Assembly (NCBI GenBank): GCA_011390465.1
Contig: JAABSH010000016.1
Location: 1-64,000, forward strand
Reading direction: 5' to 3'
DNA: 64,000 nt
Origin: Desulfobacteraceae bacterium
GTDB lineage: Bacteria > Desulfobacterota > Desulfobacteria > Desulfobacterales > Desulfosalsimonadaceae
A program made the translations under genes and the position numbers. The first letter of the stretch is position 1. Each line of letters starts with the position of its first letter. This document shows, in pieces, positions 34,119 to 40,666 of the stretch. Under the pieces are notes generated by a model. The model was not told the origin of the DNA, ran no database searches, and saw only the letters and a program-made list of their open reading frames with translations.

Positions 34119-34183
34119 TATGCCCTTATGGGCACACGACAAGCCAGGATACCCCGGTTTGAAGTGACGCCGTAAGGCGTTAT
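34119..34183. repeat. Repeat B6 (inverted orientation)
   Basis: TGCCCTTATGGGCA hairpin; centre CACGACAAGC/GTTTGAAGTG diverged; ACGCCGTAAGGCGT hairpin. Its left tail resembles the duplicated unit at 20925-21390. Confidence 0.8.
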
Positions 34184-34282
34184 GAAAAATAATGAATGCA
34201 GAATAAGGAAGGCTGAATTTTGTTTTTTTCACCCGTCAGGTTGCATATCAAGAGATGGCAGATCAGCGGATGAAGCAATACG

Positions 34283-34354
34283 GGACGGCACGGTGGCCGT
34301 CCCTACGAACCCGGAGATTCCGACCGGCTCGTAGGGCAGGCCACCGTGCCTGCC
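34283..34354. repeat. Repeat A11
   Basis: Consensus-like copy 266 bp after A10, directly followed by CTGTAAC heptads. Confidence 0.92.
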
Positions 34355-34405
34355 CTGACACCTGACACCCGAAACCTGTAACCTGTAACCTGTAACCTGC
34401 AACCC
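34355..34405. repeat. Heptad array (CTGTAAC family)
   Basis: Seven units in register: CTGACAC, CTGACAC, CCGAAAC, three CTGTAAC, CTGCAAC. It ends 20 bp before the hydratase start. Confidence 0.85.
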
Positions 34406-34425
34406 CAACCACAAAGGAATGACCC

Positions 34426-35172
34426 ATGAAAAACATCATCTATCAGGAAAAAAACCATATCGGCTATCTCACCCTGAACCGGTGGGACAAATACAACGCG
34501 TTTGACGGAGATTTGATTGAAGAATTTGAAACCTTCTGGCGGGAGCGCCGGTATGACGAAAATGCCCGGGTGATCATTCTGGACGGCGGAGAGGCCAAGG
34601 GATTCTGTGCCGGTCTGGACATGCAGACCCACGGCCCGGCGCTATTCGAGGCCGCCCCTGTCCCGGCCTACAACGGCCAGGCCCGGATGTCCCGGCTGCT
34701 GTTGGCCATGCGGCAGGCCCCCCAGCCCATTATTTCCTGCATCCACGGCGCTGCCTCAGGCTTTGGGTTTTCCCTGGCCATGGCATCTGATATTCGCATT
34801 CTGGCCGAAGGGGCCCGGTTTAACGCAGCCTATATCAACATCGGCTTGGGCGGCGCGGACATGGCCTCCAGCTATTTTCTGCCCCGGCTTATCGGTTCCG
34901 GGCGGGCCAATGAATTTTTGCTTACCGGCAACTGGATGAGCGCGGAAGATGCCATGAATCTGGGGTTTGCCAGCCGTCTGGTGAAAAAGGAGCAGATGAT
35001 GGAGACCGCGGAAGAACTGGCCACCATAATGGCCGGAAAAACACCGCTGGCCCTTCGCATGACAAAAGAAGCCATCAATGTGAATCTGGATTGCCCCGGC
35101 CTGGAAGCTGCCCTTCAGATGGAAGACCGGAATCAGATAATGGTGATGTATTCGTTGAAGCTCAACGCTTGA
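34426..35172 (+). CDS. Enoyl-CoA hydratase/isomerase family protein
   Basis: A 248-residue crotonase-fold protein. The oxyanion-hole segments are FCAGLDMQ and HGAASGFGFSLAMASDIRI; the active-site stretch is INIGLGGADMASSYFLPRLIG; the C-terminal helices are normal. Canonical hydratases have glutamates in this active-site stretch; here GADMASS is present, so the exact reaction (hydration, isomerisation or other) is unclear. AAAGGA precedes the ATG. It is the last gene of the acyl-CoA set and probably handles the enoyl-CoA produced by the dehydrogenase/kinase pair. Confidence 0.88.
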   Translation: MKNIIYQEKNHIGYLTLNRWDKYNAFDGDLIEEFETFWRERRYDENARVIILDGGEAKGFCAGLDMQTHGPALFEAAPVPAYNGQARMSRLLLAMRQAPQPIISCIHGAASGFGFSLAMASDIRILAEGARFNAAYINIGLGGADMASSYFLPRLIGSGRANEFLLTGNWMSAEDAMNLGFASRLVKKEQMMETAEELATIMAGKTPLALRMTKEAINVNLDCPGLEAALQMEDRNQIMVMYSLKLNA

Positions 35173-35203
35173 AAAAATGATGAGTGATGAATGATGAGTG
35201 ATG
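35170..35203. repeat. Heptad array (TGATGAA family) after the hydratase
   Basis: Four units starting at the stop codon. Confidence 0.75.
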
Positions 35204-35247
35204 AAGCATTTTTCCGGCGGAAGACGCACGGTTTCCGCCGGGAAAAA
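35204..35247. repeat. Strong inverted repeat downstream of the hydratase
   Basis: TTTTTCCGGCGGAA ... TTTCCGCCGGGAAAAA. The stem is long and GC-rich with A/T extensions that also pair. It has no T-run after the stem, so it is not a classical intrinsic terminator, but it may still end or protect the transcript. Confidence 0.55.
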
Positions 35248-35300
35248 TTGTAAGAATGATATGAATTAAATTTTTTGCATATCCACTTCGGTTAAGTTCT

Positions 35301-35406
35301 GTCATTGCGAGCCACGCTGAAGCTGCGGCAAGGACGGTATGACCGAATCAATCCCCTGAAAACAGGGAGATTACTTCGTCGTTCGTTCCTCACTCCTCGT
35401 AATGAC
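35301..35406. repeat. Large palindromic repeat (GTCATTGCGAG family)
   Basis: Outer arms GTCATTGCGAG and CTCGTAATGAC, inner hairpin ATCCCCTG/CAGGGAGAT. Repeats of this GTCATTGCGAGC...AATGAC kind are widespread in bacterial genomes. Single copy here. Confidence 0.7.
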
Positions 35407-35446
35407 TGCTGGTTTTATGCAGATTACAGTCAAGTGGATAACCAGA

Positions 35447-35605
35447 TTAAATTTCAACCGGCTCAAGATAAAGGTCAATGGCTTGTTTGATGTTGTTGAT
35501 TGCTTCTTCTTTTGAATTCCCTTCGCTGATGCATCCGGGCAAAGAAGGAACGATGGCGGTATACCCACCGTCTTCACTGCGCTCCAAAACAATTTTAATA
35601 TTCAT
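35447..35605 (-). CDS. HicB-family antitoxin-like small protein (solitary)
   Basis: A 52-residue protein, MNIKIVLERSEDGGYTAIV then PSLPGCISEGNSKEEAINNI and a short tail. This is the N-terminal HicB fold (partial RNase-H-like). AAAGGAGA precedes the ATG. HicB antitoxins normally carry a C-terminal DNA-binding domain and a HicA toxin partner; both are missing, and the neighbouring DNA holds only repeats and a kinase, so it is an orphan of the short HicB type with unknown role. Confidence 0.82.
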   Translation of the reverse strand: MNIKIVLERSEDGGYTAIVPSLPGCISEGNSKEEAINNIKQAIDLYLEPVEI

Positions 35606-35765
35606 TTGATTCTCCTTTGCCTTAATACTGGTTGTTTCAAAAATTTTATAGCATTTTCAGCAAAAAATCGGAACAATTTTTGTAGCGTCTACACCTCAAT
35701 GTTTTATAATCGATGGGACAATTTCTACCCCGAAAACCCATAATAATTCCTCAGTTCCCGCATGT

Positions 35766-35822
35766 CTCATTCTCATTCTCATTCTCATTCGTAATTCGTA
35801 ATTCGTAATTCGTAATTAAAAC
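35766..35822. repeat. Composite short-period array (CTCATT hexamers then GTAATTC heptamers)
   Basis: Four CTCATT units are followed directly by four GTAATTC units, the complement of the ATTACGA heptads at 29177. No gene was seen in the rest of 35606-35992, which also carries the leader of the large kinase. Confidence 0.85.
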
Positions 35823-35992
35823 CCCCCTTCTTTCGTTTTCCATCCCAATTTTCAGTGGCCTTCCGCTGTAAATCGTGGTATCTGTTAAAATACTTCATTT
35901 ATTATAAAAAACCATGTTTTTCCACCGTGGATGCTTTTTGTATTCATGGTTTTCAATCTGAGATTTTCATCCTGAAAAAGGAGCGCACAGCA

Positions 35993-38900
35993 ATGTTTCC
36001 CTGTTTTTGCGGCAACGTTTGGATTCGTTTTTTTTGTCTATTTCTCAGCCTGTTGGCTTTGTTCGCAGGGGGTGCGGCATTTTCTGTGTTTGCGCCGGAT
36101 CCTGCTCTGGCCGCTGATAAACCGCCCATCCAGTCAGCCGCGGAAATTGATTATCCCCCGTTTTCCTATGTTTCCCCCGACGGCGCGGCCACAGGCTTTT
36201 CCGTGGAACTGATGCGGGCTGCGCTGGCCGCCATGGGCCGGGACGTGACGTTTAAGACCGGGCCGTGGCCGGAGGTGCGGACGTGGCTGGAAAACGGAAA
36301 CATCGAGGCCCTGCCCCTGGTGGGCCGGACCCCGGAGCGGGAACTGCTGTTTGACTTTACCTTTCCCTATATGTCCCTGTACGGGGCCATTGTGGTACGA
36401 AAGGCGGATATCCATGACATCTGGGACCTCAAGGACCTGTCCGGCCGCACCGTTGCGGTATTGCGCGGGGACAATGCCGAAGAATTTCTGCGCCGGGAAG
36501 ACCGGGGCGTTCAGATTCAGACAACAGACACCTTTCCCGCGGCGTTTCGTCTGCTTTCCGAAGGCCTTTGCGATGCCGTAGTGATTCAGCGGCTGGTGGC
36601 CCTGCGCCTGCTCCGGGAAAACGGCATCACCGATCTGGCCATCGTCAACCGGCCCATTGAAGATTTCCGGCAGGATTTCTGTTTTGCGGTCACTGAAGGA
36701 GATCGAAACACCCTGGCCCTGCTGAACGAAGGCCTGGCCCTGGTCATTGCGGACGGAACTTATCAGCAGCTTCATGCCAAATGGTTTGCGGCCCTGGAAC
36801 TGCCGGAAAACCGGCGCATCATCATTGGCGGGGATCACAATTTTCCGCCCTTTGAATTTCTGGATGAAAACGGCCGGCCCAGTGGATTCAATACGGACCT
36901 CATCCGGGCCATTGCCGTGGAAACCGGCATGGACATTGACATCCGCCTGGGACCCTGGGCCAGGATTCGGGAAGATCTGGGGGCCGGAAAAATCGACGCC
37001 ATTCAGGGCCTGTTTTATTCCCCGGAGCGGGACAAGACCTTTGATTTTACACCGTCTCACATCGTGAACCATTGCGTGGCCGTGGTGCGAAAAGGCAGTG
37101 ATGTGCCCGGCAGTGCAGAGGATCTGGCCGGTTTGGATATCGTGGTGCAGAAAGGCGATATCATGCATGATTTTGCCGTGGAAAACAATCTGGGAGAATC
37201 CATTTCCACTGTGGATGCCCAGGAAGCGGCCCTGCGGGAACTGGCGGACGGCCGCTATGATTGCGCTCTTGTGGCCCGGATGACCGCTTTTTACTGGATC
37301 AGCAAATACGGATGGGATCACCTGGAAGTCGGAGATGATCCCCTGCTGTCCCCGGAATATTGTTTTGCCGTGCCCAACGGTCAGAAAGCCCTGCTGGCGA
37401 GGCTTTCCGAAGGACTTAAAAGTATTCAGGACACCGGCGAGTACCGTCGCATTTATGAAAAATGGATGGGCGGATATCAACCGCTTGCGCCGGATTTTTT
37501 CAGCATTTTACGGTATGCGGCAATTGTTTTGGTGCCGCTGGGGATGCTTTTGGCCGGATTTTTTGTGTGGAACCGGATGCTGCGCCGCCAGGTGACCCTC
37601 CGCACCGAAGCCCTGCGCCGGAGTGAAGAAGAATACCGCGATTTGTTTGAAAATGCGCCGGTAGGCATCTTCCGCACAAGTTCCCAGGGAAAAGCCCTGC
37701 TTATGAATACCACAATGGCGCGTATCTTGGGCGCAGATTCCCCTCAGGCGGCAATAAATTATTATGCAAACATAGGGACGCAACTTTATGTCAGGCCCGA
37801 AAGGCGGGAAACCTTTTTACAGTTGTTAAGGGAAAAAGGAAAGGTCGAGGATTTTGAATATGAGGCACGAACAATTGACAGCAGGCGGTTGTGGCTTAAC
37901 ATGAACGCCAGTGTCAAAGCGCACCAGCCGGATGGATCGTTTTTCATTGAAGGGTTTACCTTTGACATTTCCGAGCGGAAAAAGCTTCAAGGTCAGCTTG
38001 TTCAGGCCCAGAAAATGGAGTCTATCGGTCGTCTGGCCGGGGGCGTGGCCCATGATTTCAACAATATGCTCTCTGTGATTCTGGGATACGCGGAGCTGGC
38101 CCTGGACCGGATTGCGCCGGAAAATCCCCTGCATGAGGATATGTTGGAAATTCAGGCCGCGGGTCAGCGGGCCGCGGACGTCACCCGCCAGCTCCTGGCC
38201 TTTGCCCGTCAGCAGACCATTGCTCCCAGGGTGCTGGATTTAAATGAAACCGTGGAAAGCATGCTCCGGATGCTGCGGCGGCTCATCGGGGAAGATATTG
38301 ATCTGGCCTGGCATCCCGGGCCCGGGCTGTGGCCGGTGAAAATGGATCCGGCCCAGATTGATCAGGTTCTGGCCAACCTGTGCGTGAATGCCAGAGACGC
38401 CATCACCGATGTCGGTAAAATCACCATAGAAACGGACCGGAAAAGTTTTGACCAGGCGTATTGTCAGGATCATGCGGAAGCGGTTACCGGCGATTTTGTC
38501 ATGCTGGCGGTAACAGACAACGGCTGCGGCATGGATGCAAAAACCCTTGCAAACATCTATGAGCCCTTTTTTACCACCAAGGGCGTGGGAGAAGGCACGG
38601 GCCTGGGGCTGCCCACAGTGTACGGCATTGTCAAACAAAACAACGGATTTATGAATGTTTATTCCGAACCCGGTTCCGGCACCACATTCCGGCTGTATTT
38701 TCCCCGGCACCTGGCAGCCCCGGAGAAACGTGCGGAACTCAAGGCAGACGTAATTCCAACAGGGTCCGGCCAAACCGTGCTGGTGGTGGAAGATGATGAG
38801 ACCATTCTGGCCATGGCCGAGAAAATGCTGGAATCTCTCGGCTACCAGGTGCTGACCGCGGCCGGCGCGGCCCAGGCCGAAGCATCGGCCGCCGCGCATG

Positions 38901-39133
38901 AGGGGGAAATTGATCTTCTGATGACAGATGTGATCATGCCGGAAATGAACGGCCGGGATTTGTCTGAAAAATTTAAACGCCGGTATCCAAACCTTCGTGT
39001 GCTGTTCATGTCCGGATATACCGCCAATGTCATTGCCCATCACGGGGTCCTGGACGACGGGGTGGTGTTTGTTCAGAAGCCGTTTTCACGAAAGGATCTG
39101 GCAATGAAGGTGCGGCAGGCGCTTTCGGAATGA
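35993..39133 (+). CDS. Hybrid histidine kinase with two tandem periplasmic binding domains (SBP-SBP-TM-PAS-HisKA-HATPase-REC)
   Basis: About 1,046 residues from the ATG at 35993 (AAAAAGGAG upstream). A signal segment ends near PALAADKPP. Two type-3 solute-binding domains follow, ~45-265 (EIDYPPFSYVSPDGAATGF) and ~270-500 (GGDHNFPPFEFLDENGRPSGF); then TM (~510-532), PAS (~545-660), HisKA ([17 protein letters not shown]), HATPase (DNGCGMDAK, GTGLGLPTVYGI) and REC (LMTDVIMPEM). This is the BvgS/EvgS-like plan with two Venus flytraps, which could allow two ligands or cooperative sensing. It belongs to the same kinase subfamily as 40667 and 50699 ([18 protein letters not shown] block). Confidence 0.93.
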   Translation: MFPCFCGNVWIRFFCLFLSLLALFAGGAAFSVFAPDPALAADKPPIQSAAEIDYPPFSYVSPDGAATGFSVELMRAALAAMGRDVTFKTGPWPEVRTWLENGNIEALPLVGRTPERELLFDFTFPYMSLYGAIVVRKADIHDIWDLKDLSGRTVAVLRGDNAEEFLRREDRGVQIQTTDTFPAAFRLLSEGLCDAVVIQRLVALRLLRENGITDLAIVNRPIEDFRQDFCFAVTEGDRNTLALLNEGLALVIADGTYQQLHAKWFAALELPENRRIIIGGDHNFPPFEFLDENGRPSGFNTDLIRAIAVETGMDIDIRLGPWARIREDLGAGKIDAIQGLFYSPERDKTFDFTPSHIVNHCVAVVRKGSDVPGSAEDLAGLDIVVQKGDIMHDFAVENNLGESISTVDAQEAALRELADGRYDCALVARMTAFYWISKYGWDHLEVGDDPLLSPEYCFAVPNGQKALLARLSEGLKSIQDTGEYRRIYEKWMGGYQPLAPDFFSILRYAAIVLVPLGMLLAGFFVWNRMLRRQVTLRTEALRRSEEEYRDLFENAPVGIFRTSSQGKALLMNTTMARILGADSPQAAINYYANIGTQLYVRPERRETFLQLLREKGKVEDFEYEARTIDSRRLWLNMNASVKAHQPDGSFFIEGFTFDISERKKLQGQLVQAQKMESIGRLAGGVAHDFNNMLSVILGYAELALDRIAPENPLHEDMLEIQAAGQRAADVTRQLLAFARQQTIAPRVLDLNETVESMLRMLRRLIGEDIDLAWHPGPGLWPVKMDPAQIDQVLANLCVNARDAITDVGKITIETDRKSFDQAYCQDHAEAVTGDFVMLAVTDNGCGMDAKTLANIYEPFFTTKGVGEGTGLGLPTVYGIVKQNNGFMNVYSEPGSGTTFRLYFPRHLAAPEKRAELKADVIPTGSGQTVLVVEDDETILAMAEKMLESLGYQVLTAAGAAQAEASAAAHEGEIDLLMTDVIMPEMNGRDLSEKFKRRYPNLRVLFMSGYTANVIAHHGVLDDGVVFVQKPFSRKDLAMKVRQALSE

Positions 39134-39182
39134 GAAATGATATCAAAATGATGAATGATGAGTGATGAATACGGAATGCGGA
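39131..39182. repeat. Heptad array (TGATGAA/TGCGGAA family)
   Basis: Units begin in the stop of the large kinase; later units become TGCGGAA. Confidence 0.7.
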
Positions 39183-39189
39183 AAAAAAT

Positions 39190-39254
39190 ATACCGCCTGA
39201 CGGCGTCACGACAAACTGGGGTACCCTGGCGCGTCGTGTGCCCGTGAGGGCTAC
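39190..39254. repeat. Repeat B7
   Basis: CCGCCTGACGGCG hairpin, CACGACAAAC/GCGTCGTGTG centre, CCCGTGAGGG hairpin; CGTCGTG in place of CGTAGTG with a matching CACGAC on the other arm, so the pairing is kept. Confidence 0.85.
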
Positions 39255-39289
39255 GTAGTTCGACCGGCACGGCGGGCTGGCTTATTTAA

Positions 39290-39361
39290 GGCCGGCACGG
39301 TGGCCGGCCCTACGAGCCGGTCAACGTCTCGGGCCTCGTAGGGGCGGCCACCGTGCTGACC
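39290..39361. repeat. Repeat A12
   Basis: GGCCGGC/GCCGGCC left stem; right stem GGGGCGGCC...GTGCTGACC partly degraded. Confidence 0.82.
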
Positions 39362-39409
39362 GGCTTTGCCCGTCTGCTGGCAGGCGGGCTGATGCGGGTG
39401 GAAAAGGAA

Positions 39410-39438
39410 TTCATCACTCATCATTCATCATTGCATCC
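39410..39438. repeat. Heptad array (TCATTCA family)
   Basis: Four units upstream of vapB. The gap 39134-39503 contains only repeats and the vapBC promoter region (AT-rich 39455-39495). Confidence 0.8.
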
Positions 39439-39503
39439 CCCGTTGACTTTCGGAAAAATAAAATATATATTTTTTGATATATATTAAATTTTGGAGGCGA
39501 ATT

Positions 39504-39749
39504 ATGGAAACAGCGAAATTATTTATCAATGGCCGTAGCCAGGCGGTTCGGCTACCCAAGGCGTTTCGGTTTAAAGGGTGTGAGGTGTATATCAAAAAGA
39601 CGCCGGAAGGAGTGCTGCTCATTCCGAAAAATGATTCGGTTTGGGATGTTTGGGAACAAAACCTCATGAAGCACACTGCGCCTTTTATGGAAGCGCGAAA
39701 TCAGCCGGAAGAACAGGAAAGAAAGGGCCTTGATGAAGTATTTGCTTGA
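39504..39749 (+). CDS. vapB: VapB-type antitoxin (AbrB/SpoVT fold)
   Basis: An 81-residue protein: AKLFINGRSQAVRLPKAFRF is the classic VapB swapped-hairpin DNA-binding segment, followed by EVYIKKTPEGVLLIPKN and an acidic C-terminal tail that should wrap the toxin. GGAGGCG precedes the ATG. It overlaps vapC by 17 bp. It is expected to neutralise VapC and repress its own promoter. Confidence 0.93.
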   Translation: METAKLFINGRSQAVRLPKAFRFKGCEVYIKKTPEGVLLIPKNDSVWDVWEQNLMKHTAPFMEARNQPEEQERKGLDEVFA

Positions 39750-40149
39750 TACCAACATGTGCATTTACATCATGAACCAGTGCCCGGTGGCGGTGATTAA
39801 AAGATGCCGGCAATGCGAACCCGGAGAAATCGCAATATCCACGGTTACAGTTTCCGAGTTGCAATATGGTGTCGCAAAAAGCAGTCAACAAAAGAAAAAT
39901 AAAACGCGCCTGGAGGAATTTCTCTTGCCCTTTGAAATTCTCGCCTATGATCAGAATGCGGCAAATGTCTATGGAACCATCCGGTGTCAACTGGAAAAAA
40001 GAGGAATGCCCATCGGATCACTGGACACGCTGATCGCAGCCCATGCCATCAGCCGGGATCTGGTCTTTGTGACCAACAATGAAAAAGAGTTCCGGCGGAT
40101 CAGGAAACTGAAAGTCGAAAACTGGACAGGGAAAAACAATGCGGAATGA
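39733..40149 (+). CDS. vapC: VapC toxin, PIN-domain ribonuclease
   Basis: A 138-residue PIN protein starting at the ATG 39733 inside vapB. The acidic catalytic residues are in LLDTNMCIYI, STVTVSELQYGV and IGSLDTLIAAHA, and VTNNEKEFRRI closes the site. VapC toxins cut tRNA or rRNA when VapB is degraded. The C-terminal NNAE-stop codes run into TGCGGAATGATGAATG heptads. All active-site residues appear intact. Confidence 0.94.
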   Translation: MKYLLDTNMCIYIMNQCPVAVIKRCRQCEPGEIAISTVTVSELQYGVAKSSQQKKNKTRLEEFLLPFEILAYDQNAANVYGTIRCQLEKRGMPIGSLDTLIAAHAISRDLVFVTNNEKEFRRIRKLKVENWTGKNNAE

Positions 40150-40175
40150 TGAATGATGAGTGCGGAATGAGGAAA
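40139..40175. repeat. Heptad array (TGATGAA/TGCGGAA family)
   Basis: Overlaps the last codons of vapC. Confidence 0.75.
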
Positions 40176-40179
40176 AAAT

Positions 40180-40244
40180 ATACCGCCTGACGGCGTCACG
40201 ACAAACTGGGGTACCCTGGTTCGTAGTGTGCCCGTGAGGGCATA
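40180..40244. repeat. Repeat B8
   Basis: Full 65-bp forward unit; nearly identical to B9 230 bp away. Confidence 0.88.
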
Positions 40245-40252
40245 CGTACTTC

Positions 40253-40325
40253 GGCCGGCACGGTGGCCGGCCCTACGAGCGGGTCAAAAGCCTCGGGCCT
40301 CGTAGGGGCGGCCTTCGTGCCGACC
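40253..40325. repeat. Repeat A13
   Basis: GGCCGGC/GCCGGCC left stem; right hairpin GGGGCGGCCTTCGTGCCGACC. Immediately after B8. Confidence 0.82.
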
Positions 40326-40370
40326 GATTTTGCAACGTCTTCTGGCAGGCGGGCTGATGTGTGTGGAAAA

Positions 40371-40407
40371 CAAATTCATCATTCATCCTTCCGCATTCAT
40401 CATTATT
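40371..40407. repeat. Heptad array (TCATTCA family)
   Basis: Four to five units between the A13 tail and B9. Confidence 0.75.
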
Positions 40408-40408
40408 A

Positions 40409-40473
40409 ATACCGCCTGACGGCGTCACGACAAACTGGGGTACCCTTGTTCGTAGTGTGCCCGTGAGGGCATA
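40409..40473. repeat. Repeat B9
   Basis: Full forward unit with GTTCGTAGTG right central arm. Confidence 0.88.
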
Positions 40474-40529
40474 CAAACAGCCGGATGGGTTTCAGATTTA
40501 AATGCTTGAGGCTGAGGGTGGAAAACAAA

Positions 40530-40562
40530 TTCATCATTCATCATTCATCACTCATCATTATC
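40530..40562. repeat. Heptad array (TCATTCA family)
   Basis: Four units; it ends exactly where a gene-like fragment begins. Confidence 0.8.
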
Positions 40563-40664
40563 GTTATCATTACCACGCAGGTGCTGGAACCCGGACCCGG
40601 CACGCTGATTTTCGGAAATCTGAGCAATGACCAGGCCCTGTCCACCGTATTTACGAGGAAATAA
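40563..40664 (+). pseudogene. Possible 3' remnant of a lost gene
   Basis: An open frame with coding-like codon use reads VIITTQVLEPGPGTLIF, GNLSNDQALSTVFTRK and stops two bases before the ATG of the next kinase. It has no start; the heptad array takes its place on the 5' side. It may be the tail of an upstream operon gene deleted at the heptads. Too short to assign. Confidence 0.3.
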
Positions 40665-40666
40665 AC

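Noticed and set aside
35204-35247. Intrinsic terminator after the enoyl-CoA hydratase
   Set aside because: The stem is strong but no T-run follows it on either strand, so only an inverted repeat is reported.
36134-37480. Antisense frame over the two binding domains of the 35993 kinase
   Set aside because: No domain signatures and no ribosome site; shadow of strongly biased codons.
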